Shown piece by piece: positions 17,547-25,705 of a DNA stretch of 40,610 nt (position 1 is its first letter; the number at the start of each line of letters is the position of its first letter). The notes beneath the pieces are model-generated. The model was not told where the DNA came from and did not search any database. It saw nothing but the letters and a program-made list of their open reading frames with translations. The DNA is from an uncultured Eudoraea sp. (GTDB lineage Bacteria > Bacteroidota > Bacteroidia > Flavobacteriales > Flavobacteriaceae), in NCBI GenBank assembly GCA_947258555.1, contig CAMYJF010000007.1:59531-100140 (forward strand), in the 5' to 3' direction. A program made the position numbers and the translations under genes.

Positions 17547-18982
17547 TTGTCTTTCTTAGGGGGTAGTGTACACAGGTAGCGTACACTCGTAATAGATGGG
17601 AAAAAGAAATACGCCCCTCCCCGAATTGTCACAAAGCGTTTTAGATCTTTCACTGTCTTATTATAGGGCTCACCTTGAATTGTAAATTGCTGTTGTTGCC
17701 CCTCTTCCGGTTTCTCCACTACACCAATAATTGGGTCCGGATCAATATAGAGTTGTTTGATCTTAGGGTAATTAGACCAGGTGTATTGCAGGAATTCAAA
17801 TTGCCGACTGATATCAGCGCCAAAGCATGTAAAATACAAGCCAACTTCTCCTTCCGGATCATGGTTGGTCGGAGAACTGATGATCGGTTCACCATATAAT
17901 CGCGCCCTTCGTATTAAACGATGCCTGTTACTCAGGATGATGGACTTTTCTTTTGAATCGTGTTCAAAGTTGTCCCTGGGATTCATGCGCCTTAAATGGG
18001 ATCCAAACGGACATTTGGCTCCGGTCCTGTCATCGTCATAATACAGAAAATCATTGTCGTCACTGGCACCCCCTGGGTCTTTGTCCGGGAATTTGCTCAG
18101 CGGTGCACCACTAGGCCACCTGCCAAACATTTGGGAAGCTAATTTTATACTGGCTTCCTCATTGATGGAATCATCGGTATTTTTGGTCTCTTCATTCATA
18201 AAATCCCAAAACCGGTCTACATGCTCCTGCATTTGACGTATGATCAGATAAGTGCCATTTTTACCCAGGTCTCTAGACCCTGGACGCGCCCCACTTGGAG
18301 GCAGTAAGTTAACATCACCCTGTTCTTTAAATATGGCGGGAGAATCCGGAAAGACAAAGTAATTATTCTCGTATCCCAGAATAAACTCCCCGGGATTCAC
18401 ACAGTTGTAATCCGGTCCTGTTCTCCCGCTTCCTTTAACAATAGGTTGTGCAATGCCATCCCTAAATCCGAAATGCTCCTTATTATCTGGGAGAGTTAAT
18501 CCATCCAGTTTGCGAACTTCCCAGAGTCCGCTAGCTTCAAAATCTGATTTTAGCTCCTGGTAATAGGCCATACATGTGTTTTTGTCCTTGCCGAAAACCA
18601 ACAGTATGATCTCTACAGCTTCATTATTCTTGCCGCCCCACTCCCAACTATCCGGATGGCTGCTATCAATATCACCTAAAAGCCGGTGCCTGTGGTCTGT
18701 GACCATGCCTTCCTTAAAGGGAGGTGAAAATGAATCCAGGTTTTTCTTATCTAATCCCAAAGCGGTTAATCCGTCTTTGGCAAATGCGATATTGAGTCCT
18801 CTATCGGGCAATTCGTCTTTGTTTACTTTGACGGCATTGGTCAATTGGTCACAAATGGTCTTTATCCATTTCTTGGCCTGGGAATCTTCGGTGATCTTTA
18901 GCAAGACAAAACGGGAAAATTTCATATTTCCGTATTCTCTTAGGACATAGCCCTGGACATCTTCTAATTCTATGGTATACAT
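17543..18982 (-). CDS. DyP-type peroxidase
   Basis: A 479-residue haem peroxidase of the dye-decolorising (DyP) family with no signal peptide. The catalytic Asp is D175 in FGFRDGIAQP, matching the GxxDG signature. The proximal haem His is H329 in CPFGSHLRRMNPRD, and distal Arg candidates are R358/R359 in HRLIRRARLYGEP. The N-terminal beta-alpha-beta half (MKFSRFVLLKI) and the second half fit the duplicated ferredoxin-like fold. It oxidises dyes or other reductants with H2O2; the natural substrate is unknown. It is last in a tight minus-strand operon (6 bp after the preceding gene) and runs tail to tail into the catalase-like gene. Confidence 0.9.
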   Translation of the reverse strand: MYTIELEDVQGYVLREYGNMKFSRFVLLKITEDSQAKKWIKTICDQLTNAVKVNKDELPDRGLNIAFAKDGLTALGLDKKNLDSFSPPFKEGMVTDHRHRLLGDIDSSHPDSWEWGGKNNEAVEIILLVFGKDKNTCMAYYQELKSDFEASGLWEVRKLDGLTLPDNKEHFGFRDGIAQPIVKGSGRTGPDYNCVNPGEFILGYENNYFVFPDSPAIFKEQGDVNLLPPSGARPGSRDLGKNGTYLIIRQMQEHVDRFWDFMNEETKNTDDSINEEASIKLASQMFGRWPSGAPLSKFPDKDPGGASDDNDFLYYDDDRTGAKCPFGSHLRRMNPRDNFEHDSKEKSIILSNRHRLIRRARLYGEPIISSPTNHDPEGEVGLYFTCFGADISRQFEFLQYTWSNYPKIKQLYIDPDPIIGVVEKPEEGQQQQFTIQGEPYNKTVKDLKRFVTIRGGAYFFFPSITSVRYLCTLPPKKDN

Positions 18983-18988
18983 GGGTTG

Positions 18989-20467
18989 TTAGATAAGTTC
19001 GAAAAATTTCTTTGCCTTTTTTTCACTCAGGTTTTTGGCGAGCAAGACACGGATCCTTGAATTATTGTTTACGTTCTTGATGGATAGATCAGGATACGCG
19101 GAATACCAAATATTTGTAGGTAATTCAGTAGACCGGCTCCATGCCAGGAAATGTTCTTCGTCATAGGCCCCGCCCGGAAAGAACATCTTTGATTTGGGAA
19201 GAATATTTTTCATAGAGAAAAATCCGGTCGAACCCAGCCAATTGGTCTTTGGAAAAAAAGTAGTATTCGAAAAAATGGCTGATAATCCCCATCCGCTCTG
19301 ATCGATAAAATCGCCTAAATACTGTTGCCAACTTCCATCAAAATTGGAAAAGAATAAGACGCGCTTATTATCATCAAACAAGACCCAGCGTGCAAAATGT
19401 ATGGTAGGAATATTTAGAAGTTTTCCCTCGACGTACCAGATCGGAATTATTACTCTGGCAAATAACATCATCGCTTTGAAGGTGATGAGGCGTACTTTTC
19501 CCGGCTTCATATCTACGAGTTGACTGAATTGGTTCTGATAATTGATAACCATGTCTTTTTTTGGTTGTGTAGTTGCTATATCAACTGCAAATCCTTGAAC
19601 AGGTTCGGGTCGTTCTCCATCTGTAAGATCCTCGTATTCCTCAAGTATTTCTGTATTTTTCCGAGGGATATCACTCCGGTAAGTAGTAAAATATTTGTCA
19701 TATTTCTCATGACCAAACTGTACGATAAAAAGCCAAATAATGATTACTGGCAGCAATAAGACAATTACAAGTACGAGCAAGCATAGTTTAAATACACTGT
19801 TCTTTGGCATGCGATACTTAGTATCCGTAATGGTAATATTGTGATCATTTGAAATCAGCAATTTTAACTTTCGATGAATTTCTTTTGCAGACAGATCTTT
19901 CCATTTATCCTTGTTATCATCCAACTCTTTACGCAAGCGCACCCTTAGTTCATTCTCTTCTTTGATTTGGGTTACACTGCGCCGTGGGCTACCCCTATAA
20001 AAGGCTGAAACTTTGACTATATGATCACGTAAATAGTCTTTTCGTGTTTTATGAGTTCTATTACTGGATTCTGGGTAACCAATGCAACAACTATATATCT
20101 GGTCTGTCAAAGTATGACCATCTGAATACACGGCCATACCGTCCATTTTCTGAATGGATGCCAATTTATCTGTAGAAAGATCATCCAAATGATGCCCGAC
20201 ACTTTTATCAAAATTAGAGGAGAAGACTAACTTGGGTTTTAATGAATCCGCATTTTTTTTATGCTTGAAGAATTCAGATTCTTTATCATCAATTATGATC
20301 CAACGCAAATAGTGTACTTCCTCATATAGATCCTTGAATTTAGAACGCTCCTCAAACCCCTGGATATTCTCAAGGGTATATTTCATGTAATCTAATATTT
20401 CGCGTAACTCTTCTAGTTTATCAGGCCTTATAGGCGTGATCACGGTCAGTGGATTTTGACGGCTCAT
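18989..20467 (-). CDS. Membrane protein with a duplicated HxxRW...DD...SNFD module, unknown function
   Basis: A 492-residue protein I cannot place in a named family. One hydrophobic helix (about 226-250, FKLCLLVLVIVLLLPVIIIW) divides it in two. Each half carries the same order of residues: H52-Y-L-R55-W56 with D60-D61 and S84-N85-F86-D87 in the first, H357-F-A-R360-W361 with D365-D366 and S374-N375-F376-D377 in the second. The H-to-DD spacing is identical; the first half has a 15-residue insertion before SNFD. The N-terminal strand/helix style (LTVITPIRPDKLEELREIL) recalls a ferredoxin-like fold, as in the neighbouring DyP enzyme, but this is inference. It is 4 bp after the patatin gene and 6 bp before DyP. 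Confidence 0.75.
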   Translation of the reverse strand: MSRQNPLTVITPIRPDKLEELREILDYMKYTLENIQGFEERSKFKDLYEEVHYLRWIIIDDKESEFFKHKKNADSLKPKLVFSSNFDKSVGHHLDDLSTDKLASIQKMDGMAVYSDGHTLTDQIYSCCIGYPESSNRTHKTRKDYLRDHIVKVSAFYRGSPRRSVTQIKEENELRVRLRKELDDNKDKWKDLSAKEIHRKLKLLISNDHNITITDTKYRMPKNSVFKLCLLVLVIVLLLPVIIIWLFIVQFGHEKYDKYFTTYRSDIPRKNTEILEEYEDLTDGERPEPVQGFAVDIATTQPKKDMVINYQNQFSQLVDMKPGKVRLITFKAMMLFARVIIPIWYVEGKLLNIPTIHFARWVLFDDNKRVLFFSNFDGSWQQYLGDFIDQSGWGLSAIFSNTTFFPKTNWLGSTGFFSMKNILPKSKMFFPGGAYDEEHFLAWSRSTELPTNIWYSAYPDLSIKNVNNNSRIRVLLAKNLSEKKAKKFFELI

Positions 20468-20471
20468 GCTG

Positions 20472-21491
20472 TTATACTTGTTGGAGTTTGGTCCTTTTTG
20501 CTTCTAAAGTTTTAAGATAATCAAAATATCGATGAACTCCGACTCGTCCTGCTGTCATCAAATCCTCCTTTTCTTGATCTGTCAGATCAAATTTTGTGGC
20601 AGAGATGCCCAAATCATCTATAAATACGGTTCTGCGCACCAAATAACTCTCTTCAAAAATTGCTATGTTCTGAGAATTCATTAAGGTGTTGAACAGGTGT
20701 TTTACATAACTGGTGATCCATTTATAGTACTTGAATTTGTTAAGATGCTGCGCGATCGATTGCTGCCTGTGTTCTTGCCGTTTTTCCGATTCCAAAGGAT
20801 CGATCTGGAACATTTCATAGACCTTTTGTTGTTCAAGAAAAAGACCCAAGGTCTCTTCATTGGGTGCCCATGGATCGTCATTGAATCGCCTTTTGTCAAA
20901 AAACGACAAAGGATAATTAAAAGTCACCCCCCCATCCACATAGATATGGTCATTGGGTATATTATTCGAGAATTTCCAGCTTTCGAAAAAGAAGGGGATG
21001 GACATGGATGCCCTTATTGCTTCAGCCACGATACAATGGGGAGTCTGGTATTCGGAGAATTCATTTATTGTATTCTTGTTCAAATTTGAGGCAAATACAA
21101 TGAGATCAAGCCCACCTGCTTTTTGTAATTCCTTAAACGTCGTATTTCTATCCGGTCGTAAGGGAGAAGCATCATAACATTCATAAATGAAAGTAAAGAT
21201 CTCCTTTCCGCTGTATAATCCGTATTTTCCGAAAAACCGCAAGGGACTCCAACCCTGCTTAAATCTTCGAAAATCGAGCTCTTTCATGAGCTCCTTAATT
21301 TTCTCCGGGGATAATTTCAGGGCTATCATCAAAGCTACTAATGCACCAGCCGAGGTGCCTGAAACTCTTTTTATAGATTCGTAATGACCTAACTTATGTA
21401 ATTCCTCAAGGGCACCTACATACGCTATGCCTTTAACGCCTCCGCCTTTTAAGGCTAGATTTTTAATGTTTCTTTCCATGAAGTCTACCAT
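20472..21491 (-). CDS. Patatin-like phospholipase
   Basis: A 339-residue protein with the complete patatin catalytic set: oxyanion loop GGGVKG at 16-21, nucleophile S47 in GTSAG, and catalytic D186 in VDGG. Patatins are Ser-Asp dyad acyl hydrolases releasing fatty acids from phospholipids or other acyl esters. A helical C-terminal region (IAQHLNKFKYYKWITSYVKHLFNTL) may aid membrane contact. No signal peptide; cytoplasmic or peripheral. ATGs at 21491 and 21479 are both possible; I keep the first. It is first in the operon with the duplicated-module and DyP genes, linked by gaps of 4 and 6 bp. Confidence 0.9.
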   Translation of the reverse strand: MVDFMERNIKNLALKGGGVKGIAYVGALEELHKLGHYESIKRVSGTSAGALVALMIALKLSPEKIKELMKELDFRRFKQGWSPLRFFGKYGLYSGKEIFTFIYECYDASPLRPDRNTTFKELQKAGGLDLIVFASNLNKNTINEFSEYQTPHCIVAEAIRASMSIPFFFESWKFSNNIPNDHIYVDGGVTFNYPLSFFDKRRFNDDPWAPNEETLGLFLEQQKVYEMFQIDPLESEKRQEHRQQSIAQHLNKFKYYKWITSYVKHLFNTLMNSQNIAIFEESYLVRRTVFIDDLGISATKFDLTDQEKEDLMTAGRVGVHRYFDYLKTLEAKRTKLQQV

Positions 21492-21567
21492 TATTAGTTA
21501 TAGTTTCAGGGTTTTGTTTAAGAATAATTTATCATTCACATTTTATACCCTGCCTAACTTTTGCAAC

Positions 21568-21579
21568 AGGAATATTCCT
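21568..21579. repeat. Perfect 12-bp palindrome AGGAATATTCCT, operator candidate
   Basis: The sequence reads the same on both strands. On the minus strand it ends 1 bp before TTGCAA and roughly 20 bp before TATAAAATG, about 80 bp upstream of the patatin ATG. A dimeric regulator could bind here. The role is inference from position only. Confidence 0.35.
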
Positions 21580-21727
21580 TCTGCTTTCGTTTTGCTGTTC
21601 AATGAGTTAGATGGTGCATTACTGTTGAACTCATAATGCTTTTACCTTCAGGATACTATTTAATCGATCCTTTTATTTTATAAGTTCATTGACACCTACT
21701 AAATATCGGTTTGAGGGAGAAATTCAA

Positions 21728-21745
21728 TCATTCCGGGGGGAATGA
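21728..21745. repeat. Inverted repeat TCATTCC-GGGG-GGAATGA
   Basis: Perfect 7-bp arms around a GGGG loop, 237 bp before the patatin ATG on the minus strand. There is no T-run beside it, so it is not a clear terminator. An operator or structured leader is possible, as is chance. Confidence 0.35.
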
Positions 21746-21886
21746 CTTATTTAAATATAGGATTTTTTGGGCGTTTGACAATAAGTGTTCCCTATGGGAG
21801 GGCCTAGAATATATAGAGGGCTATTTAAAATTTTAAATACTGAGAGATAGATCAGCTTAATAACCACCTGCTATGTTCCCCTCATT

Positions 21887-22435
21887 CTATTCCCTGATCG
21901 AAGCCTTCTTAAATAACAATCCTGAAAGGAGAAAGATCAAAGCAAAAAATCCGCTTAGAACAAAGACACCCATAACGCTTGGCGACCAGGAAGTGGCAGG
22001 AGGGGGCCAGATAAATAGGGCTGTAACCGGCACTAACATTTGGACTATTGCCGCTACTATCAAGGTATAATACATACCACGCGCCTTAAAACGAGATACT
22101 AGAGCTCCGACTAGACCCACCACAAACACGGCTCCATATAATAAGTTGGCAGTTTGGCCTTCGTTTCCAATAATGCCTACCGCTGCATTGACCCAAAACA
22201 AGAGGAAGGCACCCAGCAGGCCTATTCCAAAGGCCAAACGATAGGTGGTTTTTTGCGATCTTCTTGCGATGAGCTCATACGCCAGACCAATGCCGAAAAG
22301 GACAGCTCCCATGATGGTAAAATCTACAAAGTCCCATTGCACTTCGGAGGTGAATTGCATGGCCAATAAAGGGATTAATAGAAGAAAGACTACAGCTAGG
22401 AACCAAAGAAGCAATCTTTTTGTAAGTATCTGCAT
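21887..22435 (-). CDS. Multi-pass membrane protein of unknown function
   Basis: A 182-residue protein with about six hydrophobic segments, from LLLWFLAVVFLLLIPLLAM at the start to FVLSGFFALIFLLSGLLF near the end. A short polar stretch, ELIARRSQKTTYR, separates segments 2 and 3. No conserved catalytic motif. It reads like small flavobacterial integral membrane proteins of unknown role. It has 385 bp of non-coding sequence upstream, shared with the divergent coiled-coil gene. Confidence 0.7.
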   Translation of the reverse strand: MQILTKRLLLWFLAVVFLLLIPLLAMQFTSEVQWDFVDFTIMGAVLFGIGLAYELIARRSQKTTYRLAFGIGLLGAFLLFWVNAAVGIIGNEGQTANLLYGAVFVVGLVGALVSRFKARGMYYTLIVAAIVQMLVPVTALFIWPPPATSWSPSVMGVFVLSGFFALIFLLSGLLFKKASIRE

Positions 22436-22820
22436 AGCAATAAGTTAAATTGTAAACTTGAAAAATACAGCATACAGGCAAGTCCTCTAAGATACAAAAA
22501 ATTCAATTTTTTGCTATGTAATTCCCCTTGACATTCGGGGGCATACCTCCTATTATTGGGCTGCTATCAGGCTAAGGGCAAAGCCACCACCAGGGGCTAA
22601 TTTCTCATTAAGTTAAGTAGTATTACTCTGCTCCGATTTTTGAATCTCTTACGCCTGATAAACCTCATTTCAATGTTTCCGCAGGATACGGGTTTGGCTT
22701 CTCGGGCCTGACTTTTTTAATACATGACCGCATAGGAAAACTGATTTTAGTCATAGTAAATGATTGCAATAGACTGTAACTTAACTTTTTGTTTCAGGTA
22801 AATATTCAAATATTCAAGTT
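22436..22820. other. 385-bp divergent intergenic region
   Basis: No gene seen. It must carry promoters for the divergent genes at 22435 and 22821. An AAATATTC unit is repeated twice in tandem at 22800-22815, five bases before the ATG at 22821. A box near TAACTTTT lies about 40 bases before that ATG, but it is only partly like the Bacteroidota TAnnTTTG element and I cannot pair it with an upstream TTTG. Confidence 0.4.
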
Positions 22821-23198
22821 ATGAAGACCAAGACTTTATTAGAATTAGTCATGTTATCCTCAAGCATTTATCATTTGGCCAAGGATGCAGAGGTTTTAGA
22901 GCGGATTAACCAAATGTCCGAAAAAGGGAAAGATAACATCAATAAAGTAGCCTCAGAAACCATATTAGACGACGATGGACAACCCCTGGAGCTGATGGAT
23001 AAGATCATTTATAAGACCAGTCAGTTGAAGGAAGAATTTGAAGAAAAAATAGAAGAATTAGTGATCAAATTCTATAAGAAGATCAATGTGGCCCATTTAG
23101 ATGACATTAAGGCACTAGAGGAAAAGGTAGACAATGCTGATATGGCCATAGCCCTGCTGGAAGCACGTCTAAATAAACTCGATATCAAGATCACATAA
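22821..23198 (+). CDS. Small coiled-coil, phasin-like protein
   Basis: A 125-residue, nearly all-helical protein. After a hydrophobic start (LLELVMLSSSIYHLA) come heptad-rich segments, including QLKEEFEEKIEELVIKFYKKINVAHLDDIKALEEKV and ADMAIALLEARLNKL. The size and the shape (hydrophobic start, then coiled coil) resemble phasins or other scaffold proteins, but no phasin hallmark is decisive. It stops one base before the ABC1-kinase ATG, so the two are surely co-transcribed, and a partner role for the kinase is plausible. Confidence 0.68.
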   Translation: MKTKTLLELVMLSSSIYHLAKDAEVLERINQMSEKGKDNINKVASETILDDDGQPLELMDKIIYKTSQLKEEFEEKIEELVIKFYKKINVAHLDDIKALEEKVDNADMAIALLEARLNKLDIKIT

Positions 23199-23199
23199 G

Positions 23200-24906
23200 A
23201 TGGCTTTCACCTTAAATATAGAGCGCAGATACAAATCGGTCACCCGATACAACCAGATCTTAAAAGTACTGGTAAAGTACGGGTTTGAGGACTTGGTGCG
23301 GTATATAGAACAAAATAAGCGCTTCACATTCTATCAGCGTTTTATCCCTAAAGGGTCTCGCAATCACGCATTGGAATATTCTAAATGGGAACGGATGCGC
23401 ATGGTTTGTGAAGATCTGGGTCCCACTTTTATCAAATTCGGACAAATATTGAGCAATCGCCCCGATCTGGTCCCGCTTGAACTCACACTGGAATTAGAAA
23501 AACTTCAGGACCATGTACCCCCATTGCCGGAAGAAATTGCCAGAGAAGTTGTGGAAGAAGAATTAGAGGATACGGTTGAAAATTTATTTGCCTGGTTTGA
23601 TCCTGTTCCTTTCGCCTCAGCTTCAATGGCACAAGTGCACAAGGTAACATTACACAGTGGGAAACGTGTAGCCTTGAAGGTCCAGCGACCTGAAATAAAG
23701 GATATTATTATTGAGGACATAAAGGTCATGTACAAACTCGCTCATACCTTCGAGCGACGTATTCCCTCTTTAAAAAGTTTTGACCTCAACGGATTGGTAC
23801 AGAATTTTGAGGAGTCTATTATGCAGGAACTGGATTTTATCAACGAATCCATTAATATTCAACGTTTTTATAACAATATCATGGCCGATGACGGCCACGA
23901 CCAATTTGCCTTAGCGCCTAAAGTCTACCAGGAATATACCACGACCAAAATATTGGCGATGGAATTCATGAAGGGTATTAAAATAGACCGGATCAAGAAA
24001 CTTGAGACAAATGGTTTTGATACTAAAGTCCTTGCCAGAAGGCTGACTATCAGCTATTTTAAACAAATATTCGAATACGGATTCTTCCATGCCGATCCGC
24101 ACCCTGGTAATCTATTAGTAGTGCCGAATCGTCATATTTGCTACCTGGATTTTGGAATGATGGGCAGTATTTTACCCAGGGATATTGAGATCTTTGGAAA
24201 ATTGTTCCTTGCCATTACCAAGAGGGATGTTCATAAGATCATAAAAGCACTTCAATCTCTCTCGAATGATTCGCCAATTGAAGATATCCGTCAACTGGAA
24301 TTCGACATTAATGAGTTTGTTGAAAAGCACTATATACGGTCATTTCATAAGAATGAAATGAGTACTATTTTACTTGAACTTAAGGACATTATTATCGATC
24401 ACGGCCTGAAAGTACCGACTCATTTTTTCCTTTTTGCCAGATCGTTGGTTACGCTTGAAGGCGTACTAAAGAAGTTGGATGGTGAACTCGATCAATTTGC
24501 CATCGCCCGTCCGTATTTGATAAGCGCTGTTACGAGAAGTTTTAGTCCATTGAAAATGGGTGAGAAAGCGATCAATTCAATTTACGAACTGGGCAATTAT
24601 ATGGAAGAATTTCCCAGGGATCTGAAGAATGCCATCCGTAAGATCAACAGTGGAGAGGTCAAAGTTGATCTGACGCATAAAGGAATAGACCCGATGGTAC
24701 ACACCATACAGCGTGTAACCAAACAGCTGGTGACGGCTTTTATAATGGTTGCCTTAATAATAGGAGCATCGTTATTTATCATTTCTGATGTAAAACCCTT
24801 GTGGAATGGCCTCTCAGTTTTTGGTTTACTATGCTTGATAATTACCGTTATCCTGGGTTACGGCATGCTGAGGAATATACGGAAAGGGGATTATGACAAT
24901 ATCTAA
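23200..24906 (+). CDS. ABC1/AarF/UbiB-family protein kinase-like protein
   Basis: A 568-residue protein with all UbiB/ADCK hallmarks: K79-F-G81-Q82 (KxGQ) in the N-terminal extension, an Ala-rich nucleotide loop at about 129-137 (ASASMAQVH), K150 in VALKVQRP, E200-L-D202 (ExD), ADPHPGN at 288-294 and D307-F-G. Two hydrophobic helices near the C-terminus (about 508-555) anchor it to the membrane. Family members support ubiquinone or other isoprenoid-lipid metabolism; ATPase activity is known for some. Since Flavobacteriaceae use menaquinone, its lipid is uncertain. Transcription probably ends at the hairpin at 24952-24982. Confidence 0.92.
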   Translation: MAFTLNIERRYKSVTRYNQILKVLVKYGFEDLVRYIEQNKRFTFYQRFIPKGSRNHALEYSKWERMRMVCEDLGPTFIKFGQILSNRPDLVPLELTLELEKLQDHVPPLPEEIAREVVEEELEDTVENLFAWFDPVPFASASMAQVHKVTLHSGKRVALKVQRPEIKDIIIEDIKVMYKLAHTFERRIPSLKSFDLNGLVQNFEESIMQELDFINESINIQRFYNNIMADDGHDQFALAPKVYQEYTTTKILAMEFMKGIKIDRIKKLETNGFDTKVLARRLTISYFKQIFEYGFFHADPHPGNLLVVPNRHICYLDFGMMGSILPRDIEIFGKLFLAITKRDVHKIIKALQSLSNDSPIEDIRQLEFDINEFVEKHYIRSFHKNEMSTILLELKDIIIDHGLKVPTHFFLFARSLVTLEGVLKKLDGELDQFAIARPYLISAVTRSFSPLKMGEKAINSIYELGNYMEEFPRDLKNAIRKINSGEVKVDLTHKGIDPMVHTIQRVTKQLVTAFIMVALIIGASLFIISDVKPLWNGLSVFGLLCLIITVILGYGMLRNIRKGDYDNI

Positions 24907-24951
24907 GTAAGCTGATATAATTTCAGGTCTTTTGAATTATTATTTTATAAA

Positions 24952-24982
24952 AAAAAACACAGTCAAACCGACTGTGTTTTTT
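24952..24982. terminator. Bidirectional hairpin terminator
   Basis: A 13-bp perfect stem with a 5-base loop: A6-CACAGTC, AAACC, GACTGTG-T6. Flanked by A-run and T-run, it can terminate both the plus-strand kinase operon (stop 46 bp upstream) and the convergent coiled-coil gene. Confidence 0.9.
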
Positions 24983-24997
24983 AGTTTCACTATCTCA

Positions 24998-25600
24998 TTA
25001 AGGTTTCGAAAAAGCATGTCTAAAATGAGAAAAGGCTTCGGAGATCTCTCCCTGGAAGTGCTCCCAGCGGGTAGCTTCCGTTTTATTGGAATACTTTGCC
25101 TTCATCCTTTCAATGAATTCATTGAATTCCTCTTTCCCTTTCTCAAAGGAAGCAGTCGTGCCTTCTTTGCCCTTGTCAAATCGCTGTTCCAAAAGTTCAA
25201 GTTGTGCTTTAAACTTTTCGATTTCAACAAGCATAAAGGCATAGGCACGATTCAGCCTTTCATTAGACTTGATCTTAAGCTCGATCTCATGGATCGTTGC
25301 CAGTAATTGCTTTTTCTGTTCTTTAAAAGCCTCAATAGTTTCGGCCTTACCTAAGGCAAGCTGCACACGGAGCTCATCAAACTGGGTGTGGAGATCTTCA
25401 ATTTTATCCATACCTGTTTCATATTTGTACTTGCTCTCATGAATGAACAAATTGAATTTCTTCTTGATATCTTCATATTTGTCCGATGCCTCAGCTTTAC
25501 CCAAAGCAGCTTGAACCTGAAGTTCCTCTAATTCAATAGCCGCAGTTCTCAATGCATTTACAACTTTGTCAACAAAGTGAACATTCTCTAAAGTTTCCAT
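24998..25600 (-). CDS. Helical coiled-coil protein with three internal repeats
   Basis: A 200-residue, highly charged, all-helical cytoplasmic protein. Three related segments carry the pattern 'L..L.v...lGKae....y...K..f...I.e': residues 24-55 (ELQVQAALGKAEAS), 74-105 (ELRVQLALGKAETI) and 134-165 (LLEQRFDKGKEGTT). The GK pairs are at 34-35, 84-85 and 144-145, 50 and 60 residues apart. The third copy is the most diverged. No family recognised; a scaffold or membrane-stress filament role is possible but unproven. It is convergent with the ABC1-kinase gene across the shared terminator. Confidence 0.75.
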   Translation of the reverse strand: METLENVHFVDKVVNALRTAAIELEELQVQAALGKAEASDKYEDIKKKFNLFIHESKYKYETGMDKIEDLHTQFDELRVQLALGKAETIEAFKEQKKQLLATIHEIELKIKSNERLNRAYAFMLVEIEKFKAQLELLEQRFDKGKEGTTASFEKGKEEFNEFIERMKAKYSNKTEATRWEHFQGEISEAFSHFRHAFSKP

Positions 25601-25705
25601 AATAATCAGGTTTTATGTTCCAACCTTACAAATATCCATACAGATATTCTTTCATCCTATGATGAATATCAGCTTATGGAATAGAGAGGTAAAAATTCGG
25701 ATATT

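Larger units (their letters stand above)
21492..21886. other. 395-bp intergenic region upstream of the patatin operon
   Basis: No gene seen. It should hold the patatin-operon promoter on the minus strand. On that strand, TTGC and TATAAAAT-like boxes lie just past a perfect palindrome (see 21568-21579), and a G-rich hairpin lies at 21728-21745. A 16-bp AT-only palindrome at 21823-21838 is probably chance. Promoter assignment is weak. Confidence 0.4.

Noticed and set aside
21823-21838. 16-bp palindrome ATTTAAAATTTTAAAT
   Set aside because: Made only of A and T in an AT-rich spacer, so chance is likely; no promoter or gene end relates to it.
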